Assembly: GCF_046244365.1 (NCBI RefSeq)
Contig: NZ_CP176395.1
Span: 8,494,001-8,558,000 of the forward strand
DNA: 64,000 nt
Direction of reading: 5' to 3'
From: Paenibacillus_V sp046244365
GTDB taxonomy: Bacteria > Bacillota > Bacilli > Paenibacillales > NBRC-103111
Under the pieces are notes generated by a model. The model did not search any database. It was given only the letters and a program-made list of their open reading frames with translations, and was not told where the DNA came from. Positions 1-7,683 of this stretch are shown here, one piece after another (positions within the stretch are counted from its first letter, which is position 1; the number at the start of each line of letters is the position of its first letter). The position numbers and the translations under genes are program-made.

Positions 1-1
1 C

Positions 2-826
2 TTCGGCAACAAGTTCTTCGGCGAAATCGATATGCGGACGGCCATTTCGAAATCGGACAACATTTATGCCGTGCATACGCTGATGGACGTCGGGCCGGAC
101 AAGGTGATCGAGATGGCGCGCAAAATGGGCATCACTAGCCCGCTCGAAGCGGTTCCATCCCTTGCGCTCGGCACGTCGCCGGTCAGTCCGTTCGAGATGG
201 CTTCCGCTTTCGGGACGATCGCCAATCAGGGCATCCGCGTCGAGCCGACCGCCATTCTGCGCATCGAGGATTCGCGCGGCCGCCTGCTCATTCAGACGTC
301 GCCGAGCGAGCAGCGCGTATCCGCTCCGGCCTACACGTACGTGCTGACCGGCCTGATGGAGAGCGTCTTCGAGGAAGGCGGGACAGGCTTCCGCGTTTCC
401 GACGTCATGAAGCGGCCGGTGGCCGGCAAGTCCGGGACGACGGACAGCGACGCTTGGATGGTCGGCTTTACGCCCGAGCTGTCGACCGCGGTATGGGTCG
501 GCTACGACCGCGACCGCAACATCAGTACGCTCGAGCAGTACAAGGCGGCTCCGATATTCGCGGAATTTACGGAACGGACGCTCGAGGCGATCCCGCCGAA
601 GCTGTTCCCGATGCCCGACGGCGTAACCAATACGTATATCGACCCGGTCACCGGGAAGCTGGCCAACGACGCCTGCCCGAACTCCCGCCTGGAAACGTTC
701 GTTACCGGCACGGAGCCGACGGAATATTGCGCCGAATCGAAGACGGGCAGCCAGCCGGAGCCGCCGGACGGAGGCAAGCAGAAGAAGTCGTGGTGGAACG
801 ATCTGAAGCGTTGGTGGAATGAGTGA
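2..826 (+). CDS. Class A penicillin-binding protein, C-terminal transpeptidase part (5' end outside window)
   Basis: The frame is open from base 2, so only the C-terminal 274 residues are in view. They hold the end of a penicillin-binding transpeptidase domain: an SDN triad (SxN motif) near local residue 18 and KSGTT (KTG motif) near local residue 143. The catalytic SxxK serine and any glycosyltransferase domain lie upstream of the window. The family cross-links peptidoglycan outside the membrane. After the domain comes a short Pro/Gly/Lys-rich tail ending in Trp-rich residues, as in many Bacillus PBP1-type proteins. Assignment to class A rather than class B rests on the resemblance to PBP1A/PbpG-type sequences and cannot be proved without the N-terminus. 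In B. subtilis a PBP gene (pbpG/ywhE) neighbours ywhD; here ywhD lies about 6 kb further on. Confidence 0.9.
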   Translation, partial: FGNKFFGEIDMRTAISKSDNIYAVHTLMDVGPDKVIEMARKMGITSPLEAVPSLALGTSPVSPFEMASAFGTIANQGIRVEPTAILRIEDSRGRLLIQTSPSEQRVSAPAYTYVLTGLMESVFEEGGTGFRVSDVMKRPVAGKSGTTDSDAWMVGFTPELSTAVWVGYDRDRNISTLEQYKAAPIFAEFTERTLEAIPPKLFPMPDGVTNTYIDPVTGKLANDACPNSRLETFVTGTEPTEYCAESKTGSQPEPPDGGKQKKSWWNDLKRWWNE

Positions 827-864
827 CGGAACTCGTCGCGTAATCATGCAACCTATCGGCATCG

Positions 865-904
865 AGAGGATTGTCCCTTCTTTCATTAAAAAGGGCGGTC
901 CTCT
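865..904 (+). terminator. Terminator-like hairpin after the PBP gene
   Basis: Arms AGAGGATTGTCCCTT and AAGGGCGGTCCTCT pair with a short A/T-rich loop, 38 bases after the PBP stop codon. The trailing U-tract is weak (TTTGG), so termination is probable but not certain. Confidence 0.55.
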
Positions 905-1022
905 TTGGCGTCTATTGTGGTTTCCACTATTCCCTTTGAAGTTCAACCGCTAAATAGAAAACGAATCCTTCCTCCCCGAAGCGCGTATTATGCTTAAGGA
1001 CAATTCAGAGAGGATGAGCCGG

Positions 1023-1865
1023 ATGGACAATCTTCAATCGGCGGCATTGCCGGAGACACGGGAAGCCTTGCAGAAGGAGCTGCAAGCGGTTGAAGCGTGG
1101 GAGCGAGACCAAAAGGATTTGTGGTTTTGGGAAAAGCTCGGCCGTTTGCCGTTCATGCTTCTGGACAAGGTGACACCGAAATTTCTGCAGGACAAAATCG
1201 GTCAGGCGATCGACGAGGTCGGCAGCTATGTCCAGACGGGCGGGCAATATTTAATTTCCGAGCGGACCGTGCTCCAGGAACTGAGCAGCCGGAGCGCACA
1301 AGCTGCGGGGGTGCAGCGCGTAGATACGGTCGAGGAAGCGTCCAGGCTGCCCCTGTCCGTCATGGACGCCGGAGCCGACGAGTTTGCCGGGGCGCGCGCG
1401 AAGCTTGCCGCCGTGCAAGGGGCCACCACGGGAATCGGCGGTATTTTTACACTGGCGATCGACATCCCGGCGCTGCTCGGTCTATCGCTGAAGGTGCTCC
1501 AGGAAATCGCGCTGTGCTATGGCTATAACCCGAAGGATCAGAAGGAACGGATGTTCGTCGTCCTTTGTCTCCAATTCGCTTCCTCGGATATTGTCGGAAA
1601 ACGGGCGATTCTGGAGAAGCTGGCTTCATTCGACAGCGAACAAAAGCAGCATCAAGCATTCGCGCAGCTGCAAGGCTGGCGTGAGGTTGTGGCGACATAT
1701 AGAGACAATTTCGGCTGGAAAAAGCTGTTCCAGATGGTGCCGATCGCCGGCATGCTGTTCGGCGCCTTCCTAAATAAAGGCACGCTGCAGGACGTTGCGG
1801 AGGCGGGCAAAATGCTATACCGCAAACGCCGCATCATGGCGCGTTTGAACGAAGAAACGGCGTAG
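1023..1865 (+). CDS. EcsC family protein
   Basis: A 280-residue protein with the EcsC look: an amphipathic N-terminus, a central Gly/Ala-rich hydrophobic stretch (VQGATTGIGGIFTLAIDIP, about residues 136-154) and a C-terminal second hydrophobic segment (MVPIAGMLFGAFL, about 238-250). EcsC proteins accompany the Ecs ABC transporter in Bacillus but occur alone elsewhere, as here; their biochemical role is unsettled. The start was set at the ATG at 1023, because CAGAGAGG ends 9 nt upstream; in-frame ATGs at 990 and 1014 are possible but worse spaced. It stands as a single gene between two hairpins. Family assignment is from recognition of the sequence pattern, not from a search. Confidence 0.8.
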   Translation: MDNLQSAALPETREALQKELQAVEAWERDQKDLWFWEKLGRLPFMLLDKVTPKFLQDKIGQAIDEVGSYVQTGGQYLISERTVLQELSSRSAQAAGVQRVDTVEEASRLPLSVMDAGADEFAGARAKLAAVQGATTGIGGIFTLAIDIPALLGLSLKVLQEIALCYGYNPKDQKERMFVVLCLQFASSDIVGKRAILEKLASFDSEQKQHQAFAQLQGWREVVATYRDNFGWKKLFQMVPIAGMLFGAFLNKGTLQDVAEAGKMLYRKRRIMARLNEETA

Positions 1866-1885
1866 AAGTTTCCGCTGCAAGAACG

Positions 1886-1915
1886 CAAAAAAGCAGACGC
1901 GAGGTCTGCTTTTTT
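1886..1915 (+). terminator. Intrinsic terminator of the EcsC gene
   Basis: Perfect 12-bp arms (AAAAAAGCAGAC and GTCTGCTTTTTT) with a 6-base loop and a T-run. It starts 20 bases after the stop codon. Confidence 0.9.
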
Positions 1916-2340
1916 GCTGTCCTAGTATATTGCTTCAATATACTTCACCTAGTATACATCGACCTCAGAACGCTTCACAACTACTGACACAGAATCGCCA
2001 CATTTGCCGGCGGGGCTGTTCGACCGGCCGATTTTCCGAGAAACTGGTTGGTTCTACCCGGGGAGTTTTTAGTGTATGGCGCTGCGCGGGTTTATGATCG
2101 GATATTTGCCCCCAACCCATCCGCCCATAAGCAAAAACCTCCGTATGGCAAGGAGCTTTCCGGATAGACGATCGGATCGGATATAAACGCACATTTTGGC
2201 CGCAGCGTACATTCATCCAAGCCATAGCCGGATATCCCCATACTATAGGGGTGTAAAGATTCACTACTTGCACGACTCCAGCCAGCACGCTACCCGAGCT
2301 CGGTATGTACCATCCGTTAGCGAAAGGGGGTGGAACCGAA
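1916..2340. other. Gene-free interval with a palindrome and a possible sporulation promoter
   Basis: No convincing gene on either strand; the open frames here have no Shine-Dalgarno site and odd composition. It contains a perfect interrupted palindrome at 1924-1944 (arms AGTATATTG and CAATATACT, spacer CTT), with a third AGTATAC at about 1950. CATACTATAGGGG at 2239-2251 fits the -10 of a sporulation sigma factor (E or K type) about 90 bases before the coat-like gene; I see no clear -35 partner. Confidence 0.5.
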
Positions 2341-2729
2341 TGAATCAACGAATCGACAAACGAACGGTAAACCAGATGATCGGAAAACACATTTATGCCG
2401 TCAGAAAAGACGGATCGACCGTTTCCGGCAAACTCGTCCGCCTGAGCGGCAATCGGCTTGTCCTCAAAGCGCACGACGATAATAAAGTAAGAACAAGCGC
2501 GATTATCCCCCTCGTCCTATTCGATCTGCTCGCCATCGGCACGCTGGGCGCCTGGGGCGGCGGGTTTGGCGGCGGCTGCGGCATAGGAGGTTGCGGCCCG
2601 TATGCCGGACAGGGACCGGGCTTTGACCCTTACGCAGCCGGACCGGTCGGTTATCCGGGACCCGGACAATACCCGCAACCTGGACCGTATCCAGGACCCG
2701 GAGCAGGCGGCGGAGGCTATTTCTGGTAG
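2341..2729 (+). CDS. Small coat-like protein: CotB/DUF2642-type domain plus Gly/Pro-rich tail
   Basis: A 129-residue protein. Residues 1-60 hold one small beta-rich unit of the type repeated in CotB-like coat proteins (IGKHIYAVRKDGSTVSGKLV, then GNRLVLKA), followed by a hydrophobic IPLVLFDLLAIGT and a tail made of Gly, Pro, Tyr and Gln (GPYAGQGPGFDPY and similar) ending GGGGYFW. The start is ATG 2341, which follows GAAAGGGGG by 10 nt; an upstream in-frame start at 2196 has no ribosome site. The composition is that of spore-surface proteins, and two further genes in the window (37.0 and 38.6 kb) carry the same domain. Role in the spore coat is inference; no enzymatic motif is present. Confidence 0.7.
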
Positions 2730-2817
2730 GCAACGCGCAAGGCGGACTCCAGGTTCGCTGCCCGCAAGCAAACCCGTAGCCGCATAAGGAAAACTCACCC
2801 TTGCTATTGTCTGGAGA

Positions 2818-2845
2818 AAGGCCCGGCATTTCCTGTCCGGGCCTT
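2818..2845 (+). terminator. Hairpin after the Gly-rich gene
   Basis: Perfect 9-bp arms AAGGCCCGG and CCGGGCCTT with a 10-base loop, about 90 bases after the stop codon. There is no U-tract, so it may be an RNA-stabilising hairpin instead of a terminator. Confidence 0.5.
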
Positions 2846-2977
2846 AGGGCATTAACAGAATGATCAAGGGATTGGGCTGTTTTCCTTGCTTTACCGCCCT
2901 TTCTACAGCAGGAAAATCCCGGCATACGGCCAATCGCAGCTGTGCTATAATGATGTCTTGATAGCCCTACCAACTAC

Positions 2978-3022
2978 AAGGATAAACGCCTGCCGGCGTC
3001 TTATGACGCCGTGCGTTTACCG
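2978..3022 (+). repeat. Hairpin repeat element, copy 1 (leader of MFS gene)
   Basis: GGATAAACGCCTGCCGGCGTC, TTAT loop, then GACGCC and GCGTTTACC: a near-palindrome with a 6-bp GGCGTC/GACGCC apex stem and an outer AAACGC/GCGTTT stem. A second, almost identical copy begins at 4293. Here it sits between the likely promoter and the coding region. Confidence 0.75.
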
Positions 3023-3079
3023 GAGAAATATAAGCGCTTATCGTGTGAAACATATAAATTCATATATTTTAAGAAACGG

Positions 3080-4294
3080 GTGAACCCCTTGTCGCCAGAG
3101 CTTCGCAAAATGTTGATCATGAACTTCGTTTCGGCGATTATTTTCATCTATATCGGCATTTTCGTTAACTTGTACATATGGGAAGCGAACAAGAGCATTT
3201 TCGAAGTATCCTGGTACAACTTGGTTTTGTTCACCTGCTGGGGCATATCTTATGCGCTCGGAGCCAATTTGCTTTGGCGGTATACGATTCGGCTGCTCCT
3301 CGCGCTATCGGCAGGCTGCGGAGCGATCGCCTTCCTCCTGCTCACTTACCTGACGCTGGACAATCGTCTGATCTGGATAGCGCTAATCGGCCTGCCGGTC
3401 GGCTTTATGTGGGGCTTCTTCGCATCGGCTCAGAACTTGAGTATCGCCTTCTTCGGCAAAGGCAACGATGTTGCGGTCTATTTCGCTACGGCGAGCATCA
3501 TCTCGCAGACGCTGTCTATGCTCGTACCGATACTATCCGCGCAGGTCATCGAATGGTTCGGCTACGGGGGCTCGTTTACGATGATGTTCGCCTTCCTTAT
3601 CGTCATGCTGGCCTATTCCTCCCTCATGCCGCGCCTATCGCTGCCGGCCGCAAGCATTGCCGAAGGCGGGTTCTGGCTGCAGATGAAAGCAAGCCGCGTA
3701 TTCTGGGAGCCCGGCTCGAAATGGCTCGTATTGGCGATTTTGGTAGCCGGCATTTTTCTGCAATTCCAAAACCTGTTCGCTCTGCTGTTCACCTTCACCG
3801 TAACGCAAAGCAAGCTCTTGATTGCCTTGCTTAACGCACTGTATACCATTTCCTCCCTGCTGGGACTGCTTATGTACAAACGGATCAAATGGAGCGAAAA
3901 CACCTTCCTGTGGATCGGCGTATCGCTTCTGTCGGCCGGGTTCCTGATGGCCATGTTCCCGCTGAAACCGGTGCTGATCGCCTCTAATCTGCTCACCACG
4001 CTCGGCATGTTTTTCTTCGGCACGGTGTGGAACGCGCAGCAGTTCCGTTGTATCCGGCACTACACCCCGGGACGTCAGGCGACGTTCCTTGTTTGGCGGG
4101 AAGTTCTGCTCTGCGTGACGCGATGCCTAATGCTGGTAACCATACTCTCGTTGGACGATCTGAAAGGCGGCTTGTTTTACACCTTAATCGCGATTACGCT
4201 GGCCAGCCTGCTGTCCATCCCCGTGTTCCAAACCAAAGCCTCCAAGGAAGCGGCGCGCATCCAGCAGCCAAGCGGGATCGGTCCATCCCTGTAA
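3080..4294 (+). CDS. MFS-like integral membrane transporter
   Basis: A roughly 404-residue protein almost entirely composed of hydrophobic helices (about 11-12 predicted by eye), with short charged loops and a positively charged C-terminus. The first helix (MLIMNFVSAIIFIYIGIFVN), a central loop (SLPAASIAEGGFWLQMKASR) and a second bundle starting near residue 215 suggest two six-helix halves, as in major facilitator proteins. The substrate is unknown. The start is uncertain: GTG 3080 and TTG 3089 are both plausible and a longer frame from 3011 runs through AT-rich leader sequence. The gene stands alone, with matching hairpin elements directly before the leader and directly at the stop codon. 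A strong bidirectional terminator follows at 4388. Confidence 0.75.
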   Translation: MNPLSPELRKMLIMNFVSAIIFIYIGIFVNLYIWEANKSIFEVSWYNLVLFTCWGISYALGANLLWRYTIRLLLALSAGCGAIAFLLLTYLTLDNRLIWIALIGLPVGFMWGFFASAQNLSIAFFGKGNDVAVYFATASIISQTLSMLVPILSAQVIEWFGYGGSFTMMFAFLIVMLAYSSLMPRLSLPAASIAEGGFWLQMKASRVFWEPGSKWLVLAILVAGIFLQFQNLFALLFTFTVTQSKLLIALLNALYTISSLLGLLMYKRIKWSENTFLWIGVSLLSAGFLMAMFPLKPVLIASNLLTTLGMFFFGTVWNAQQFRCIRHYTPGRQATFLVWREVLLCVTRCLMLVTILSLDDLKGGLFYTLIAITLASLLSIPVFQTKASKEAARIQQPSGIGPSL

Positions 4295-4338
4295 GGATAA
4301 ACGCCTACCGGCGTCTTTTGACGCTGGCGTTTACCGTA
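4293..4338 (+). repeat. Hairpin repeat element, copy 2 (at the MFS stop codon)
   Basis: AAGGATAAACGCCTACCGGC, then GTC, TTTT, GACGC and GGCGTTTACC. It matches copy 1 at 2978 almost base for base, in the same orientation, and begins within the TAA stop codon. The next 50 bases also end alike in both copies (CTTAAGAAAA here, TTTAAGAAAC there). Confidence 0.75.
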
Positions 4339-4387
4339 GGTGGAGAGCCGTATCCGAGGATATACTTTCCGATACACTAAACTTAAG

Positions 4388-4430
4388 AAAACCCCGGCTC
4401 AGACGGTATAAGCGTCTGAGCCGGGGTTTT
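4388..4430. terminator. Bidirectional terminator between MFS and DUF1836 genes
   Basis: Perfect 17-bp arms (AAAACCCCGGCTCAGAC and its complement) around a 9-base loop, flanked by A and T runs. It serves converging transcripts from the left and right. Confidence 0.95.
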
Positions 4431-4445
4431 CCTTTGCCGATCTGA

Positions 4446-5222
4446 CTAACGCAGCGTGTGAAGAAACAAGGTAGCGTTCAAATAGCGGCGCGCAAGTGAA
4501 TTGAAGAACGAGGTTTGCACGCTGACAAGCGCGATAACGAGCATGTTGCGCAGCGCCTCTTTTTGGTCGGAAGGCAATGCCGACATGGCATCGACATACG
4601 CATCGGTTTTTTGCCGGATCATCTGCTCCATGAGGATATCGTGATTGCGCAAGCTGCCCTTGTCATGACCGCGAACGTCCAGCAGCTGATCGTTGTTCTC
4701 GTCCAATTCTTCGAATAGCGAGGAATACGTCCAGAACAATTGGACCGGAAGCATCAGATCGTCGGTATCGTCTTCCGGGCTCCGGAAAATGATATGGAAC
4801 ATCTTGCGGATCGATTCGAAATCCAAGTTGGATTTGAGATCTTCGACGATAAACAGCATGGCCGCCTGCTCGATCGAATATTTTTTGCCGGCTTTCGGGG
4901 ATCCCAAAAATTCTTTGAAGTCCCGTTTCACCCAGTTCTGAACCGACGTAATCGAGAAGTTCGTATATTCGATTTGATTGCCGAGCGAAACGATTTCCGA
5001 TAGGGAAAAGCCGTCAACGCGCTGCTGCTTGATCATTTTCTCAAATACAGGCGGAAGTGCCGTCGACAGGAAAGCGAGCAGGGAACCCCCTTTGGCCATG
5101 TCGCCCTTATGGGTGCGGATCCAAGCTTCCTGCAATACGGCAAGCGGCGCCAACTCATGCTTGCCCTGCAAAGCTAGCAATAACGAAGCGGCTTCTCGCC
5201 GGGTTAACGTAAAGGTCTCCAA
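4446..5222 (-). CDS. DUF1836 domain protein, probable DNA-binding regulator
   Basis: A 258-residue soluble protein. The middle (about residues 80-150, with NFSITSVQNWVKRDFKEFLG and the following KKYSIEQAAMLFIVEDLK) is the DUF1836 signature, which resembles a winged MerR-like helix-turn-helix followed by a helical region. Function in the family is uncharacterised; regulation of DNA is inference from the helix-turn-helix look. The start was placed at TTG 5222, because AAGAGGTGG ends 5 nt upstream; the frame is open for 8 more codons to TTG 5246 but that start overlaps the operator. Its promoter (TTGACA, 17 nt, TATGAT) is directly followed by the palindrome AAGTTCTTTTGAACTT, and the divergent neighbour has the same arrangement, so an autoregulated switch controlling both genes is likely. 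Confidence 0.85.
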   Translation of the reverse strand: METFTLTRREAASLLLALQGKHELAPLAVLQEAWIRTHKGDMAKGGSLLAFLSTALPPVFEKMIKQQRVDGFSLSEIVSLGNQIEYTNFSITSVQNWVKRDFKEFLGSPKAGKKYSIEQAAMLFIVEDLKSNLDFESIRKMFHIIFRSPEDDTDDLMLPVQLFWTYSSLFEELDENNDQLLDVRGHDKGSLRNHDILMEQMIRQKTDAYVDAMSALPSDQKEALRNMLVIALVSVQTSFFNSLARRYLNATLFLHTLR

Positions 5223-5244
5223 CCGTACCACCTCTTGCACATAC

Positions 5245-5260
5245 AAGTTCTTTTGAACTT
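5245..5260. promoter_or_regulatory. Palindromic operator A (DUF1836 promoter)
   Basis: AAGTTCTTTTGAACTT is a perfect 16-bp palindrome (6-bp arms plus the TTTT centre). It abuts the -10 box of the minus-strand promoter, at the expected transcription start. Operator B at 5509 has the same arms. Confidence 0.7.
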
Positions 5261-5289
5261 ATCATAAAACCGGAGCAGGCCGTTGTCAA
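5261..5289 (-). promoter_or_regulatory. Sigma-A promoter of the DUF1836 gene
   Basis: On the minus strand, TTGACA (5289-5284), a 17-nt spacer and TATGAT (5266-5261). It is one base off the consensus. Confidence 0.8.
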
Positions 5290-5478
5290 AGGAGAATCTT
5301 ACAGAAGCCAAGCTCGTTTGACGCAGAAGCAACGATAACAAGATCCCGCCAGCCGTCTTTCTCCTGGAAGACCGTGCGTTTGCCAAGAAATCGACCAATC
5401 CGCGGAGCCTTGGCTTTCTGAGATTTGCAAAACGGCGCCATACGAGCAAATGAGCACATATTCGACCCATATCGAACA
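5290..5478. other. Spacer between divergent promoters
   Basis: About 190 bases between the two promoters of DUF1836 and the CNNM-type gene. Short minus-strand frames exist, but they overlap the DUF1836 promoter and have no ribosome site. I see nothing else here. Confidence 0.5.
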
Positions 5479-5507
5479 TTGCAGCTCAATTATTAAGGTC
5501 TTATAAT
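5479..5507 (+). promoter_or_regulatory. Sigma-A promoter of the CNNM/CorC-type gene
   Basis: TTGCAG (5479-5484), 17-nt spacer, TATAAT (5502-5507). Operator B follows one base later. Confidence 0.8.
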
Positions 5508-5508
5508 G

Positions 5509-5522
5509 AGTTCATATGAACT
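5509..5522. promoter_or_regulatory. Palindromic operator B (CNNM/CorC-type promoter)
   Basis: AGTTCATATGAACT is a perfect 14-bp palindrome just downstream of the -10 box. It shares the AGTTC-N4-GAACT pattern and the position relative to the promoter with operator A at 5245. Confidence 0.7.
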
Positions 5523-5562
5523 TATCAAAAGAAAATACGCTTCACACAGAGGGAAGGTTGTT

Positions 5563-6849
5563 ATGGCTTTAAATTTAGTGCTAGTTGCATTTCTTATCGT
5601 ATTGACCGCTTTTTTCGTCGCTACGGAATTTGCCATCATTCGGCTTCGCTCCAGCCGGGTTGACCAGCTCGTCATGGAGGGCCGCAAGAACGCGATCGCC
5701 GTTCAGAAGGTAACAAGCAATTTGGACGGGTATTTGTCCGCCTGCCAGCTGGGTATTACGATCACCGCTCTCGGCTTGGGCTGGCTCGGGGAACCGACGG
5801 TCGAGAAAATTCTTCATCCGCTGTTTGCGACTTTGGGATTAAGCGATGACATCGGCAGCTTCTTGTCCTTCATCATTGCTTTCATTAGTATTACCTATCT
5901 TCACGTTGTACTCGGCGAGCTGGCGCCCAAGACGCTGGCTATTCAGAAAGCGGAAGCGATCAGCTTTTTGACGGCCAGGCCCATTATGATTTTCTATAAA
6001 ATCATGTATCCTTTTATATGGGTGCTGAACGGCTCCGCAAACGCCTTGATCAAAGCTTTCGGTCTGAAGCCGGCCAAAGAAAGCGAGGAAGCCCACTCCG
6101 AGGAGGAAATCCGGATCATTTTATCGGAGAGCCTTGAGAGCGGTAAAATCAATACAACGGAGTACGGATATGTGAGCCGGATTTTCGCATTCGACGAGCT
6201 GCTGGCCCGGGAAATCATGATACCGCGTACGGATATGGTCTGCTTGTATACGGAAAACACGCTTGAGCAGAACCTCGCGATCATCAAGCAGGAGCAGTAC
6301 ACCCGTTTCCCCGTCGTTACCGGAAGCAAGGACAATATCGCAGGCTACATTAATACGAAGCAGTTTTTTCTGAGATACGACAACAATGCGGACTTCGACC
6401 TCCAATCCATCCTGCAGCCCGCCATCATGGTGCCTGATGTGACGCCGGTTAAGCAGCTGCTCAAACAGCTTCAGCACGAACAGGTCCATATTGCGATCTT
6501 GGTCGACGAATACGGCGGAACGGCCGGTCTCGTAACGATCGAGGACATTCTGGAGGAAATCGTGGGAGAAATCCGCGACGAGTTCGATGCTAACGAGCGG
6601 AAGGAAATCGAGCAGCTCGACGATCGGTTGGTTGTAGACGGTATGGCCATGCTGAGCGAAGTGAACGATTTGCTCAATGCCGACCTAGACAGCGAAGACA
6701 TCGATTCGATCGGCGGATGGCTGTACAGCAAAGCGCCCGACTTGAAGGTCGGACAAAAATTCGAGTTCGGGGATCTCGTCTTCGTCGTTAAAGAGCGCGA
6801 GAAAAACCGGATTCGCAAAATCGAAGTGTTCCAACTGGCCGAACGGTAA
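5563..6849 (+). CDS. CNNM/CorC (HlyC) family membrane protein with CBS pair
   Basis: A 428-residue protein with the family's usual order. A DUF21 transmembrane domain comes first (about residues 1-190, with four hydrophobic segments and the SACQLGITITALGLGWLGEP motif near 75). A CBS pair follows (about 205-335, including IPRTDMVCL and HIAILVDEYGGTAGLVTIED), then a C-terminal CorC_HlyC domain. Relatives are linked to Mg2+ or other divalent ion handling, or misnamed hemolysins; the exact ion is unknown here. The start is ATG 5563, preceded by AGAGGGAAGG; a longer frame from 5506 begins inside the operator. It is divergent from the DUF1836 gene, and the shared operator suggests that protein controls it. 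Confidence 0.92.
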   Translation: MALNLVLVAFLIVLTAFFVATEFAIIRLRSSRVDQLVMEGRKNAIAVQKVTSNLDGYLSACQLGITITALGLGWLGEPTVEKILHPLFATLGLSDDIGSFLSFIIAFISITYLHVVLGELAPKTLAIQKAEAISFLTARPIMIFYKIMYPFIWVLNGSANALIKAFGLKPAKESEEAHSEEEIRIILSESLESGKINTTEYGYVSRIFAFDELLAREIMIPRTDMVCLYTENTLEQNLAIIKQEQYTRFPVVTGSKDNIAGYINTKQFFLRYDNNADFDLQSILQPAIMVPDVTPVKQLLKQLQHEQVHIAILVDEYGGTAGLVTIEDILEEIVGEIRDEFDANERKEIEQLDDRLVVDGMAMLSEVNDLLNADLDSEDIDSIGGWLYSKAPDLKVGQKFEFGDLVFVVKEREKNRIRKIEVFQLAER

Positions 6850-6928
6850 TTCCTCATGCTCCTTCATTAAATAGTAAGAACATGCCGCTGCCGGCCCACG
6901 TTCAAACGGAATAAGTACGCGCACACGC

Positions 6929-6956
6929 AAAAGGCTCCCTGGTCGGGGAGCCTTTT
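6929..6956. terminator. Intrinsic terminator after the CNNM-type gene
   Basis: AAAAGGCTCCC and GGGAGCCTTTT, a perfect 11-bp stem with a 6-base loop. It can also end the convergent ywhD transcript. Confidence 0.85.
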
Positions 6957-7053
6957 GTTCGCTTATCGTTTTCGGTTGAGCTCGAAGAGCGGCCTGCTGC
7001 AGAGTGCGTATGCGCCAGGTCCGTGCATAGCCGACGATAGGGACTTCCAACCT

Positions 7054-7548
7054 TTACAGAGCCTGCTGAGCCGCTTCCGAGCGCGCCCACCATTCGGCAT
7101 TGTGTCCGGTCAGCGCCTGCTTGAGCGCCGCCTTCTCCGCGTCGTCAAGCCCTTCCACAAGGATTTGGCGTTTCATCGCCTTATCCATCCGGTTTACGTG
7201 ATCGGCAAGAATTTTCCAGCCGCGCCGTGCCTCCGAGTCGATCAGCATTTCACATGCCGCCAGCCCCGCATAATAAGCGCCTTCCTCCGTCCGGTCGACC
7301 GCCACCCAAACGATCCAGCATTTGCGTCCGTTCGGTACGTCTTCCTTGTTGGGCGAAAACTTGATGCCCTTCTCGATCTTGCTCTTCGCATGAAGCGTGC
7401 CTTCGTCTAAATACGCTTCGCCGCCGTCGATAATGATGCCCGAAACGTTGCTAAGATCGATCGCCCCGGCGCCGAATCCTTTATGATTCACTTTGCTGCT
7501 GACGATATTCAAAGCGGGAAGCTTTTTCCCTTTGTCTTGTCCTTCCAT
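7054..7548 (-). CDS. ywhD: YwhD family protein
   Basis: A 164-residue soluble protein of the YwhD family, recognised by the GFGAGAIDLSNVSGIIIDGG stretch near residue 27 and the AYLDEGTLHAKSKIEKGIKF stretch that follows. The function of YwhD is unknown in any species I can name. The C-terminal third is helical and charged, ending WWARSEAAQQAL. The start is ATG 7548, with GGTGGG just upstream; the frame continues to TTG 7587 without a better ribosome site. It is divergent from the M1 peptidase gene. Confidence 0.85.
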   Translation of the reverse strand: MEGQDKGKKLPALNIVSSKVNHKGFGAGAIDLSNVSGIIIDGGEAYLDEGTLHAKSKIEKGIKFSPNKEDVPNGRKCWIVWVAVDRTEEGAYYAGLAACEMLIDSEARRGWKILADHVNRMDKAMKRQILVEGLDDAEKAALKQALTGHNAEWWARSEAAQQAL

Positions 7549-7683
7549 CGTTCCCACCGTCCATTTTCGAGATATGTGACGCCCCAAAAAGCATTGTCCA
7601 CTTTTTTCTCTATTTTAGCTAATATTTGTCCCAATGCAAACATATACATGCTGTAGATGCTTGTCAACGGGGTGAATAATCGT

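Larger units (their letters stand above)
2730..3079. other. Intergenic stretch with a hairpin and the MFS-gene leader
   Basis: It holds a terminator-like hairpin (2818-2845), a TATAAT at 2945-2950 that could be the -10 of the next gene, and copy 1 of a repeated hairpin element (2978-3022) within the leader of the MFS gene. No further gene is seen. Confidence 0.6.

Noticed and set aside
1965..2474. A 169-codon frame on the minus strand
   Set aside because: It has no ribosome site, overlaps the coat-like gene, and has unbalanced composition; it is probably chance.
5286..5489. Short minus-strand frames between the divergent promoters
   Set aside because: They cross the DUF1836 promoter and lack a Shine-Dalgarno site.
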